Below, piece after piece: positions 9,041-16,783 of a DNA stretch of 64,000 nucleotides. Source of the DNA: Streptomyces sp. R41. GTDB taxonomy: Bacteria > Actinomycetota > Actinomycetes > Streptomycetales > Streptomycetaceae. The stretch is from NCBI RefSeq assembly GCF_041053055.1, contig NZ_CP163443.1:3348001-3412000 (forward strand), in the 5' to 3' direction. Every line of letters starts with the position of its first letter. Positions within the stretch are counted from its first letter, which is position 1. The notes below the pieces were generated by a model. That model saw nothing but the letters and a program-made list of their open reading frames with translations, was not told the DNA's origin and did not search any database. The position numbers and the translations under genes are program-made.

Positions 9041-9190
9041 TCATCACACCCGTACGGGGGGAAGCCGGTGCAATTCCGGCGCTGACCCGCAACCGTGAAC
9101 CACCTGCCAGGTGGTGAGCCGGATCGCCTCGGACGGGACGTGACCGGCTCGTGCCACCGGCAGCCCGCCGCTGGCCGGCACCGTCGAGGG
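9041..9190 (+). ncRNA. Cobalamin (B12) riboswitch
   Basis: The leader contains the hallmark block GGGGGAAGCCGGTGCAATTC followed by CCGGCGCTGACCCGCAACCG, the conserved core of AdoCbl/B12 riboswitches. The CCACCTGCCAGGTGG hairpin and the B12-box-like GAGCCGGATCGCCT come next. The start codon of the first operon gene is ~65 bp further on. I infer repression of the downstream transport operon by cobalamin. The ends are approximate, and no obvious terminator separates it from the gene, so control may be at translation initiation. Confidence 0.9.
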
Positions 9191-9255
9191 ATACGGAGCC
9201 GGAGCCGCCCGGATACTTCACCGTGCGCGCTGCCCGGCTCCCCGCAGGGAGAGTC

Positions 9256-10482
9256 ATGATTGTTCGCCGCAGCGCCGCGGTACTGGCCGCCACCGTCGTC
9301 ATCGGTACGGCCGTCGCACCGGCGGCCTTCGCCGCCGACGCGTCCCCCTCTCCCTCCCAGGCGATCCCTTCCGGGCTGTACGGATCCACCGACCCCACGT
9401 ACGACGGTGTCTGGCGGCAGTCGCTCGCGCTGCTCGCCCAGCACACCGTGGGCGTCAAGCCCGCTGCCAAGGCCGTCGACTGGCTGACCGGACAGCAGTG
9501 CGCGAACGGGGCGTTCGCTCCCTACCGCGCCGACGCCACCGCCAAGTGCGACGCCAAGACGATGGTCGACACGAACAGCACGGCCGCCGCCGTGCAGGCC
9601 CTCGCCGCGCTCGGCGGGCACGACGCCGGGACGGGCAAGGCCGTCGCCTGGCTGAAGTCCGTCCAGAACAAGGACGGCGGCTGGGGGTACACCGCGGGCG
9701 GGGCGAGCGACGCCAACTCGACGTCCGTGGTGATCGGGGCGCTGACGGCCGTGGGCGAGAAGCCCGCCGATGTCTCCAAGGGCGGCAAGTCGCCGTACGA
9801 CGCCCTGCTGAAGCTGTCGATGCCGTGCGGCGGGGACGGCGAGGGCGCCTTCGCCTATCAGCCGGACAAGAAGGGCAAGCTCGCGGCGAACGCGGACGCG
9901 ACGGCGGCGGGGGTGCTCGGCAGCCTGGGCAAGGGGTTCGTGGCGAAGGCCGGTGCGTCGTACGACCGCACGCAGTGCGCCACCACCGACTCCCCCGGAC
10001 CGCAGGACGCGGCGCAGAACGGCGCCGACTATCTGGCCAAGTCGCTGGAGAAGACCCCCTACCTGAAGTCCGCTCTCGCCGGTGCCAAGGACCAGCCCGA
10101 CTACGGCAACACGGCGGACGCGGTCGTGGCGCTGTCCGCCGCGGGAGCGACGTCGTCGGCGAAGGAGCCCCTCGGCTGGCTGGAGAAGAACTCCGGCGCC
10201 TGGGCGGCGAAGGCGGGACCGGCCGCGTACGCCCAGCTGATCTTCGCCGCCCACGCGACCGGCGCGGACCCTCGTCACTTCGGCGGCGCGGACCTCGTCA
10301 AGCAGCTCGGCGCGACCGGACCGGCGACGGACGCGTCCGACTACTCGGCCGCCCCGAGCGACGAGAAGAAGAAGGACGACGACAAGGGGCTCGGCGTCTG
10401 GTGGATCGTCGGCGTCGGCCTCGTCGCCGGTATCGGCATCGGCTTCCTGATCAGCGGCCGCAACAAGAAGCAGCAGCTGTGA
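9256..10482 (+). CDS. Secreted, membrane-anchored prenyltransferase/squalene-oxidase-repeat (alpha/alpha-barrel) protein
   Basis: A 408-aa exported protein: signal peptide (residues 1-27, AAFAAD cleavage region), then alpha/alpha-toroid repeats (AVDWLTGQQCANGAF, AVAWLKSVQNKDGGWGY, ANSTSVVIGAL, PLGWLEKNSG), and a C-terminal membrane helix with the basic tail GRNKKQQL. There is no cyclase DXDD motif, so it is not a terpene enzyme. The same fold makes the main domain of animal intrinsic factor/transcobalamin. Placed first under a B12 riboswitch, it is plausibly an extracellular corrinoid-binding protein (inference). The ATG at 9256 follows AGGGAGAG. Its stop overlaps the next GTG by four bases (GTGA). 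Confidence 0.88.
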   Translation: MIVRRSAAVLAATVVIGTAVAPAAFAADASPSPSQAIPSGLYGSTDPTYDGVWRQSLALLAQHTVGVKPAAKAVDWLTGQQCANGAFAPYRADATAKCDAKTMVDTNSTAAAVQALAALGGHDAGTGKAVAWLKSVQNKDGGWGYTAGGASDANSTSVVIGALTAVGEKPADVSKGGKSPYDALLKLSMPCGGDGEGAFAYQPDKKGKLAANADATAAGVLGSLGKGFVAKAGASYDRTQCATTDSPGPQDAAQNGADYLAKSLEKTPYLKSALAGAKDQPDYGNTADAVVALSAAGATSSAKEPLGWLEKNSGAWAAKAGPAAYAQLIFAAHATGADPRHFGGADLVKQLGATGPATDASDYSAAPSDEKKKDDDKGLGVWWIVGVGLVAGIGIGFLISGRNKKQQL

Positions 10483-11138
10483 TACGCCGTCGGACGCCCG
10501 CGCCGGTCCTTGCCCTGACTCTGGCCCTGGCCCTGCTGCTCCTCGTCCTCGGCGGCGCGGGGCAGGCCCGGGCCGTCGGCTACCGCTACTGGTCCTTCTG
10601 GGATCTGACCGGCGGGAAGTGGACGTACGCGACGCAGGGCCCGTCGACCGCGCGGCCGTCCGACGGCGACGCCGAGGGGTTCCGCTTCGCGGTGAGCGAG
10701 GACTCGCAGGACGCCTCGAAACCGCGCGGGGCGGCGGACTTCGCGTCCATATGTGCGAAGACACCCGCCCAGCAGGGCAAGAAGCGGGTAGCCCTGGTCA
10801 TCGACTTCGGCACGACGGCGGACGCCCCGTCCGGCGAGACGCCGCCGGCCCCGCGTACGGTGTGCGCCCGCGTCCCCTCCGACGCGACGACGGCCGATGC
10901 CCTCGCGTCGGTCGCGAAACCGCTCCGCTACGACACCAACGCCCTCCTGTGCGCCATCGCGGGCTACCCGCGCACCGGCTGCGGCGAACAGGTCTCCGCC
11001 CGGAAGCCGACGGCCTCCGCCCGCCCGCAGGCCAAGCCCGCCCACCACGGCCCATCCGTCGGCCTGCTCGCAGGTGTCGCCGCGGTGGCCCTGCTGGGCA
11101 CGGCGGCCATCTGGCAGGCACGCCGCCGCCGGGGCTGA
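10479..11138 (+). CDS. Secreted small anchored partner protein (possible DUF4430-like beta domain)
   Basis: A 219-aa protein starting at the GTG of the GTGA overlap. It has an N-terminal signal segment (LALTLALALLLLVLGG, AQARA), a ~120-residue extracytoplasmic domain beginning YRYWSFWDLTGGKWTY with DGDAEGFRF further on, four cysteines (two likely pairs), an Ala/Pro/Lys linker and a C-terminal helix followed by RRRRG. The W-rich start plus DGD resembles the DUF4430/transcobalamin C-terminal beta domain, which caps cobalamin in intrinsic factor; this resemblance is my reading, unverified. Translational coupling suggests it works with the alpha/alpha-barrel protein. Confidence 0.8.
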   Translation: MIRRRTPAPVLALTLALALLLLVLGGAGQARAVGYRYWSFWDLTGGKWTYATQGPSTARPSDGDAEGFRFAVSEDSQDASKPRGAADFASICAKTPAQQGKKRVALVIDFGTTADAPSGETPPAPRTVCARVPSDATTADALASVAKPLRYDTNALLCAIAGYPRTGCGEQVSARKPTASARPQAKPAHHGPSVGLLAGVAAVALLGTAAIWQARRRRG

Positions 11139-11154
11139 GGCGGGGGTGGGAACG

Positions 11155-12507
11155 ATGACGACGGACGACGACGAACGGGCCGAGGCGGCCGCCACTGCCG
11201 AGGCCGCCGCTGCCGCTGGCGCTGCCGCTGCCGCTGCCGCTGCCGGCAAACGGCGCGCCCGGCCCGGGCGCGCTTCCACAGCTACTGCTGTGGGCAATCG
11301 TCCCGCAGGGCGATGGGGGTCCCCCCGCTCGAGCGAAGCCGAGCGTGGGGGAGGGTGGGCACAGCCTGCAGCGCCGGGTGCCGACCCAACCGGGCGCCCG
11401 CTGCACCTCCGTACCCGCACGCCGCAGGCGACCCGCAGCAACGCCCTCCACCCCGGCGCCTGGTGGATCTGGGCCCTGGGCCTGGGAACCGCCGCCTCCC
11501 GCACCACGAACCCCCTCCTCCTCGCCCTCCTCATCGGCGTAGCCGGATACGTCGTGGCGGCGCGCCGCACCGAGGCGCCCTGGGCCCGCTCCTACGGCGC
11601 CTTCGTCAAGCTGGCGGCAGCCGTCCTCGGCATCCGGCTCGGCTTCGCCGTGTTCCTGGGCTCCCCGATCCCGGGAACGCACCTCGTCGTCACGCTCCCC
11701 GAAGTCCCCCTCCCCCACTGGGCCCAAGGCATCCGCATAGGCGGCCGCATCACCGCCGAGGGCCTGGTATTCGCGCTGTACGACGGCCTGAAACTGGCCA
11801 CGCTCCTCATCTGCGTAGGCGCGGCGAACGCCCTCGCCAACCCGGCGCGCCTGCTGAAGTCGCTGCCGGGAGCGCTGTACGAGGCGGGCGTGGCGGTCGT
11901 CGTCGCCCTGACCTTCGCCCCGAACCTGATCGCCGACGTGCAGAGACTGCGCGCCGCCCGCAGGCTGCGCGGCCGCCCCGACCGGGGTCTGCGCGGCCTG
12001 CTGCACGTAGGACTCCCGGTCCTGGAAGGCGCGTTGGAGCGTTCGGTCGCCCTCGCGGCGGCGATGGACGCGCGCGGCTACGGCCGCACCGCCCAAGTGC
12101 CGCCCGCCGTCCGCCGCACCACCGCCGTACTGACGCTGGGCGGTCTGCTCGGCGTCTGCGCGGGCACGTACGGACTGCTGACCGCCGAGGGCGGCAGTTA
12201 CGGCCTGCCGGTGCTGCTGGCCGGGCTGGCCGCGGCGCTCGGCGGCCTGTGGCTGGGCGGCCGCCGCTCGCTGCGGACGCGGTACCGGCCGGACGTGTGG
12301 GGCGCACGGGCGTGGCTGGTCGCGGGCTCGGGCGTGGCCGTGGCGGCGCTGATGATCGTCGCCGCCTCGTACGATCCCGCGGCGCTGCGCCCCGGCGTCG
12401 TCCCCCTCGTGGCCCCCACCCTCCCGCTCTGGCCCGCGGCGGCGATCCTCCTCGGTCTCCTCCCGGCCTTCGTCGCCCCGATCCCGCTCACCAAGGAGCC
12501 GTCGTGA
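11155..12507 (+). CDS. ECF transporter transmembrane component EcfT
   Basis: A 450-aa integral membrane protein. From residue ~100 on it is a typical CbiQ/EcfT: several membrane helices and the ATPase-coupling segments (RLRAARRLRGRP and AAAMDARGYGR, i.e. Ala-Arg-Gly type motifs). The first ~95 residues are abnormal: an Ala run followed by ~32 residues translated from an inserted palindromic Streptomyces repeat (11276-11371). The ATG at 11155 was chosen; an in-frame GTG at 11146 is possible. The stop overlaps the ATPase GTG (GTGA). It energises the S component encoded two genes downstream. Confidence 0.9.
   Translation: MTTDDDERAEAAATAEAAAAAGAAAAAAAAGKRRARPGRASTATAVGNRPAGRWGSPRSSEAERGGGWAQPAAPGADPTGRPLHLRTRTPQATRSNALHPGAWWIWALGLGTAASRTTNPLLLALLIGVAGYVVAARRTEAPWARSYGAFVKLAAAVLGIRLGFAVFLGSPIPGTHLVVTLPEVPLPHWAQGIRIGGRITAEGLVFALYDGLKLATLLICVGAANALANPARLLKSLPGALYEAGVAVVVALTFAPNLIADVQRLRAARRLRGRPDRGLRGLLHVGLPVLEGALERSVALAAAMDARGYGRTAQVPPAVRRTTAVLTLGGLLGVCAGTYGLLTAEGGSYGLPVLLAGLAAALGGLWLGGRRSLRTRYRPDVWGARAWLVAGSGVAVAALMIVAASYDPAALRPGVVPLVAPTLPLWPAAAILLGLLPAFVAPIPLTKEPS
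11276..11371 (+). repeat. Dispersed Streptomyces palindromic repeat inside ecfT
   Basis: The segment includes GGGCAATCGTCCCGCAGGGC, GATGGGGGTCCCCCCGCTCG and CGAGCGTGGGGGAGGGTGGG, a pattern familiar from many Streptomyces intergenic regions. CCCCCGCTCG pairs with CGAGCGTGGGGG as a hairpin. Here it is translated in frame (GNRPAGRWGSPRSSEAERGG) at residues ~41-73 of EcfT. Confidence 0.75.
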
Positions 12508-14372
12508 TCCGCTTCGAGGATGTCTCCGTGACGTACGACGGTGCGGCCGAACCCACCGTCCGGGGCGTGGACTTCGAGGTGCCCGAGGGCGAACTGGTGC
12601 TGCTCGTCGGGCCCTCCGGGGTCGGCAAGTCGACGGTGCTGGGCGCGGTGAGCGGTCTCGTCCCGCACTTCACGGGCGGAACGCTGCGCGGCCGGGTCAC
12701 GGTCGCCGGACGGGACACCCGCACCCACAAGCCACGCGAACTCGCGGACGTGGTGGGCACGGTGGGCCAGGACCCGCTGTCCCACTTCGTGACCGACACC
12801 GTGGAGGACGAACTCGCCTACGGCATGGAGTCGTTGGGCCTCGCGCCGGACGTGATGCGCCGCCGCGTGGAGGAAACCCTGGACCTGCTGGGCCTGGCGG
12901 CACTGCGCGACCGACCGATCGCCACGCTCTCCGGCGGCCAGCAGCAGCGGGTCGCCATCGGCTCGGTCCTCACCCCGCACCCGAAGGTCCTGGTCCTGGA
13001 CGAGCCCACGTCCGCCCTGGACCCGGCCGCCGCCGAGGAGGTCCTCGCCGTCCTCCAACGCCTCGTCCACGACCTCGGCACCACCGTCCTCATGGCCGAA
13101 CACCGCCTGGAACGCGTCATCCAGTACGCCGACCAGGTCGTCCTCCTCCCGTCCCCGGGCGCCGCACCGCTCCTCGGCACCCCCTCCGAGGTGATGGCCG
13201 TCTCCCCGGTGTACCCACCGGTGGTGGATCTGGGCCGCCTCGCCGGCTGGTCCCCCCTGCCCCTGACGGTGCGCGACGCACGACGGAGTGCGGGGGCGCT
13301 GCGGGAGCGTTTGGCTGAGATCGCGAGCAATACGGAAACGGCAGCCGGCGGCGCGGCCGACCGTGGCATGGGAGCGGCCGGTGCGACGGGCGACCGAGAC
13401 ACGGGTGCAGCCGGTGCGGCGCGCGACCGTGACGCAGACACGGCAGCGGCAGCGGGCGCAGCGGCCGGCGCGGTTCCCCGCGCCGCGGAGAGTGCGCGCG
13501 TCCATGCCACCGCCGCTCCCCCGTCCCCCTCGCGCCACGCCAGCCCTCGCTTGTCCCGGCTCCTCCGCAGGGCCACCCCGACCGCCCCCGCACCCGCACA
13601 AACAGCGGTGGTCGAATCCCTCGCCGTCCGCCGCGGTCGCGTCGAAGCACTCCGGCACGTCGACCTCACGGCCGCCCCCGGCGAGACCATCGCGCTGATG
13701 GGCCGCAACGGCGCCGGGAAATCCACCCTTCTCGGAGCGCTGGTCGGGCTGGTCGAACCCGCCGCCGGATCCGTCCGGGTAGGAGGGGCGGTACCGCACC
13801 GCACGGCGCCGCGCGAGCTCGTACGACGCGTGGGCCTCGTACCCCAGGAACCACGGGATCTGCTGTACGCGGACACGGTGGCCGCCGAGTGCGCGGCCGC
13901 CGACCATGACGCGGGCGCCGAGCCGGGCACCTGCCGGGCTCTGGTGTCGGAGTTGCTGCCGGGGATCGCGGACTACACCCACCCCCGGGATCTCTCGGAA
14001 GGCCAGCGGCTGGCGCTCGCGCTGGCCGTGGTGCTGACGGCCCGCCCCCCGCTGCTGCTCCTCGACGAGCCGACCCGCGGCCTCGACTACGCGGCGAAGG
14101 CCCGGCTGGTCACCGTGCTGCGCGGCCTGGCCGCCGAGGGCCACGCCATCGTCCTGGCCACGCACGACGTGGAGCTGGCCGCCGAACTGGCCCACCGCGT
14201 GGTGATCCTCGCGGACGGCGAGATCGTCGCCGACGGCCCGACCGCCGAGGTGGTCGTCGCGTCCCCCTCCTTCGCTCCCCAGGTCACGAAGGTGCTGGCC
14301 CCCCAGCCATGGCTGACCGTCCCCCAGGTCCGCGCCGCCCTGCGCGCAAGTGAACCGGAGCCCCGGACATGA
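12504..14372 (+). CDS. Fused ECF transporter ATPase EcfA1-EcfA2
   Basis: A 622-aa protein with two ABC ATPase domains. Domain 1 (residues ~1-235) has Walker A GPSGVGKST, signature LSGGQQQR and Walker B VLVLDEPTSALD. Domain 2 (residues ~370-600) has Walker A GRNGAGKST near 398, the degenerate signature LSEGQRLAL and LLLLDEPTRGLD. They are joined by ~110 Ala/Arg/Pro-rich residues with AADRGMGAAG/ATGDRDTGAAG-like repeats. Domain 2's signature lacks the second glycine, so its composite site may be the weaker one. It starts at the GTG of a GTGA overlap and ends in an ATGA overlap with the S component. Confidence 0.93.
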   Translation: MIRFEDVSVTYDGAAEPTVRGVDFEVPEGELVLLVGPSGVGKSTVLGAVSGLVPHFTGGTLRGRVTVAGRDTRTHKPRELADVVGTVGQDPLSHFVTDTVEDELAYGMESLGLAPDVMRRRVEETLDLLGLAALRDRPIATLSGGQQQRVAIGSVLTPHPKVLVLDEPTSALDPAAAEEVLAVLQRLVHDLGTTVLMAEHRLERVIQYADQVVLLPSPGAAPLLGTPSEVMAVSPVYPPVVDLGRLAGWSPLPLTVRDARRSAGALRERLAEIASNTETAAGGAADRGMGAAGATGDRDTGAAGAARDRDADTAAAAGAAAGAVPRAAESARVHATAAPPSPSRHASPRLSRLLRRATPTAPAPAQTAVVESLAVRRGRVEALRHVDLTAAPGETIALMGRNGAGKSTLLGALVGLVEPAAGSVRVGGAVPHRTAPRELVRRVGLVPQEPRDLLYADTVAAECAAADHDAGAEPGTCRALVSELLPGIADYTHPRDLSEGQRLALALAVVLTARPPLLLLDEPTRGLDYAAKARLVTVLRGLAAEGHAIVLATHDVELAAELAHRVVILADGEIVADGPTAEVVVASPSFAPQVTKVLAPQPWLTVPQVRAALRASEPEPRT

Positions 14373-15286
14373 CCGAGCCGACGGAGAAGCCCGGCCCCCC
14401 GACCCCGGCAGACGGACCGGCGGACGACCCGGCATGCATCCCTCACCCCCGCGCTGCGCGGCCCCCATCGCAGCCCCAAGCCAGGGCCATCCGTCTCGGC
14501 CCCCGCTCCGTAGCCGCCCTCGTCCTGGTCAGTGCCACTGGTGTCGCCGGGTTCGTCTGGCCGCTCTTCGCGGGGCGGGGGTCGCAGGTCAGTGCGCATG
14601 CGCAGGATGCCCCGTGGCTGTTCGCGGGGCTGCTCGTGCTGCTCGTCGCTGTCGTGGCCGCGACGATCTCGGAGTCGGGGCTCGGGCCGAAGGCCGTTGC
14701 CATGCTCGGTGTGCTGGCGGCGACGGGAGCGGCGCTTCGGCCGATCGGGGCGGGGACCGCGGGGATCGAGCCGATGTTCTTTCTGATGGTGCTGAGCGGG
14801 CGGGTGCTCGGGCCGGGGTTCGGGTTCGTGCTGGGGTCGGTGACGATGTTCGCGTCGGCGCTGCTCACCGGCGGGGTCGGGCCGTGGATGCCGTTCCAGA
14901 TGCTCGCCATGGGGTGGTTCACCATGGGCGCCGGGCTGCTGCCGGGCCCCGACCGGCTGCGCGGGCGGGCCGAGCTGGTGATGCTCGCCATGTACGGCTT
15001 CCTCGCCGCCTTCGCGTACGGCACCGTCATGAACCTGGCCGGCTGGCCCTTCATGGACGCGCTGGCCTCGAACGTCGCCTTCGACCCGCACGACACCGTC
15101 CCCGGAAACCTGACCCGTTTCCTCGCGTACTGCCTGGCCACCTCGCTCGGCTGGGACCTGGGCCGGGCGGTCGTCACCGTCGTCCTGACCCTCACCCTCG
15201 GCACGACCCTCCTCAAGGCGCTGCGCCGGGCCACCCGCAGGGCCGCTTTCGAGACCGCGGTCACATTCGACGCACCCGCTGCGTGA
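14369..15286 (+). CDS. ECF transporter substrate-binding (S) component
   Basis: A 305-aa membrane protein with ~6 helices after a ~50-residue Pro-rich cytoplasmic tail. Motifs such as MVLSGRVLGPGFGF, MFASALLTGGVGPWMPFQM and GFLAAFAYGTVMN are typical of the bacterial S components annotated as CbrT/QueT-like. The ligand is not readable from sequence. The B12 riboswitch and the companion surface proteins argue for cobalamin or a corrinoid precursor. ATG overlaps the ATPase stop (ATGA). It is the last gene of the operon; the next gene begins after a fresh regulatory region. Confidence 0.88.
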   Translation: MTEPTEKPGPPTPADGPADDPACIPHPRAARPPSQPQARAIRLGPRSVAALVLVSATGVAGFVWPLFAGRGSQVSAHAQDAPWLFAGLLVLLVAVVAATISESGLGPKAVAMLGVLAATGAALRPIGAGTAGIEPMFFLMVLSGRVLGPGFGFVLGSVTMFASALLTGGVGPWMPFQMLAMGWFTMGAGLLPGPDRLRGRAELVMLAMYGFLAAFAYGTVMNLAGWPFMDALASNVAFDPHDTVPGNLTRFLAYCLATSLGWDLGRAVVTVVLTLTLGTTLLKALRRATRRAAFETAVTFDAPAA

Positions 15287-15343
15287 TCCCGCGCGCACGG
15301 ATCGTTGGGCGACCGGTGAAGCACCCCACATGACGCACGTCAC

Positions 15344-15362
15344 CTACGAAGCGTGCTCGTAG
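15344..15362. promoter_or_regulatory. Inverted repeat upstream of transglycosylase copy 1
   Basis: CTACGA-7 nt-TCGTAG forms a perfect 6-bp inverted repeat. It is followed 10 bp later by TTGTCCGATATGTCCG. Both features recur at copy 2 (17999-18015 and after), although neighbouring bases differ, which suggests a constrained operator/promoter. Confidence 0.5.
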
Positions 15363-15446
15363 ACCAACTTGTCCGATATGTCCGTAGACATACATCCCCT
15401 GACCTGCACTTTGAGAGCCAGCTCACACGACGGACGTTCTCCTCGT

Positions 15447-16050
15447 ATGCGGCCACCACTAGTAAAGGGGGTCATTGCGGACACGCTTCGAGCCTGTTTC
15501 TCTGGAGCAGTCGCCAGGCGCCGACGAGCCCACCCGGGCCGCGGCGCCCACGTATGCCAGAGCCACACACCACGTGGCCCCGACACACAGCGACACCCCT
15601 GTCCCCGAAGAAAAGGTGTTCCGTGACCGTCTCCGTCATCCGCCGCGTCATCGCCTCCCCGAAGAAGGTCCTCACCGGCGCCGCCCTGGCCGCCGCCACC
15701 ACCGGCATGGTTCTGGCCGCGGCCCCCGCACAGGCCGCCCCCGCCACCACCACCTCGGCCTCCTCCGCCCAGGCGATCGCGCACAAGATGATCCCGGACG
15801 CCACGCAGTACAACGCCTTCAGCAAGATCGTCGAGCACGAGAGCGGCTGGAACCCCAGCGCCACCAACGCCTCCTCCGGCGCCTACGGCCTCGTCCAGGC
15901 CCTGCCCGCCTCCAAGATGGCCACCGCCGGCTCCGACTGGAAGACCAACCCCGCCACCCAGATCAAGTGGGGCCTGGACTACATGAACTCCCGCTACGGC
16001 AGCCCCGCCGCCGCCTGGAACTTCTGGCAGGCCAACGGCTGGTACTAAAA
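15447..16050 (+). repeat. 604-bp identical repeat, copy 1 (leader plus transglycosylase)
   Basis: This stretch is, as far as I can compare by eye, identical to 18101-18704, offset 2654 bp. It covers 176 bp of noncoding leader, the whole coding region and the first A residues after the stop. Downstream the copies diverge by small indels but keep the same terminator. Confidence 0.9.
15623..16048 (+). CDS. Secreted lytic transglycosylase-like protein, copy 1
   Basis: A 141-aa exported protein. The GTG at 15623 has AAAAGG about 7 bases upstream; the signal peptide ends AAAPAQAAPA. The mature part is a minimal lysozyme-like transglycosylase domain: KIVEHESGWNP with the catalytic Glu, NASSGAYGLVQALPASKMA, WGLDYMNSRYG and PAAAWNFWQANGWY. 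It would cleave peptidoglycan during growth or sporulation. The protein is identical to copy 2. Upstream is a conserved 260-bp leader region, and a strong terminator follows. Confidence 0.9.
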   Translation: MTVSVIRRVIASPKKVLTGAALAAATTGMVLAAAPAQAAPATTTSASSAQAIAHKMIPDATQYNAFSKIVEHESGWNPSATNASSGAYGLVQALPASKMATAGSDWKTNPATQIKWGLDYMNSRYGSPAAAWNFWQANGWY

Positions 16051-16092
16051 ACAGCCACCCCCCCGGACTGCACCCACAGCAGCCCCCCTGAA

Positions 16093-16132
16093 CGAAGGCG
16101 GCGGCCCCCGATCCCCCGGGCCGCCGCCTTCG
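16093..16132 (+). terminator. Terminator after transglycosylase copy 1
   Basis: CGAAGGCGGCGGCCC and GGGCCGCCGCCTTCG form a perfect 15-bp stem with a 10-nt loop, 45 bp after the stop; the same hairpin follows copy 2. Confidence 0.85.
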
Positions 16133-16250
16133 CCATACCCACTATCGCTTCGGCCGAGCGATGCTCTCAGGCCGGAATGAACCCCGGCCACCACGGCGGG
16201 ACACCTCCGGCACCGTCTCCACAACCAGACCTCCCTTTCCGCGACGCGGG

Positions 16251-16691
16251 TCAACCGTCACAGCTGCCCCGGCACTCGAACCACACCGTCTTCCCGTCCC
16301 CAGGTCCAGGGTCCACACCCCACTTGTCGACCACGGCGTCCAGCAGGACCAGTCCACGGCCGCCCTCCGCCTCCGCCTCCGCCTCCACAGACAACTGGGA
16401 CGGGACGCATGGAAGCCGAGTGGAGCCGTCCGCAACCTCCACGCGGACTCCCACCGCCTGCCGCAGCATCAGCAGCGAGCAGCGCCGGTCCGGGACATGC
16501 CACACGACGTTGGCGACCAGCTCGGTCACTCCCAGTTCCACGGCGTCGGTCAGCTCCGTCAAGTCCCAATCGTCCAGCAGCGAGCGGACAATGTTCCTGA
16601 TGTGCCGCGCCGAGTGCGCGCCGACCGTGAGTCGCATGCCGTACTGGGCAGGGCGGGGACCCAGCAGGGTGGGGGGAAAGTATTCGTTCAC
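16251..16691 (-). CDS. RsbW-like ATP-binding anti-sigma/histidine-kinase-fold protein
   Basis: A 146-aa HATPase_c_2 protein: ELTDAVELGVTELVANVVWH carries the N-box Asn, and GGRGLVLLDAVVDKWGV the G-box. VRVEVADGS sits between them. Such small Streptomyces proteins act as anti-sigma-factor kinases or accompany XRE/DUF397 pairs in BldB/WhiJ (abaA-like) clusters. The start is GTG at 16691. It is divergent from the XRE-DUF5753 gene with only ~90 bp between. An acidic EAEAEAEGG run interrupts the ATP lid. Confidence 0.88.
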   Translation of the reverse strand: MNEYFPPTLLGPRPAQYGMRLTVGAHSARHIRNIVRSLLDDWDLTELTDAVELGVTELVANVVWHVPDRRCSLLMLRQAVGVRVEVADGSTRLPCVPSQLSVEAEAEAEGGRGLVLLDAVVDKWGVDPGPGDGKTVWFECRGSCDG

Positions 16692-16783
16692 ACTACGAGG
16701 CTGACCTCGCGCGACTACCCTCGGCTACGGAACGGATACAACTGGTCCCGCAGTGGGCCGAGTTGCGCGAGAGGGGCCTCTGC

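Noticed and set aside
9256..10482. Terpene cyclase or squalene-hopene cyclase
   Set aside because: It has the repeat fold but is exported and anchored, and lacks the DXDD catalytic motif; B12 control points elsewhere.
15363..15622. ydaO-type c-di-AMP riboswitch before the transglycosylase
   Set aside because: I could not find the conserved ydaO blocks; kept only as a conserved leader of unknown type.
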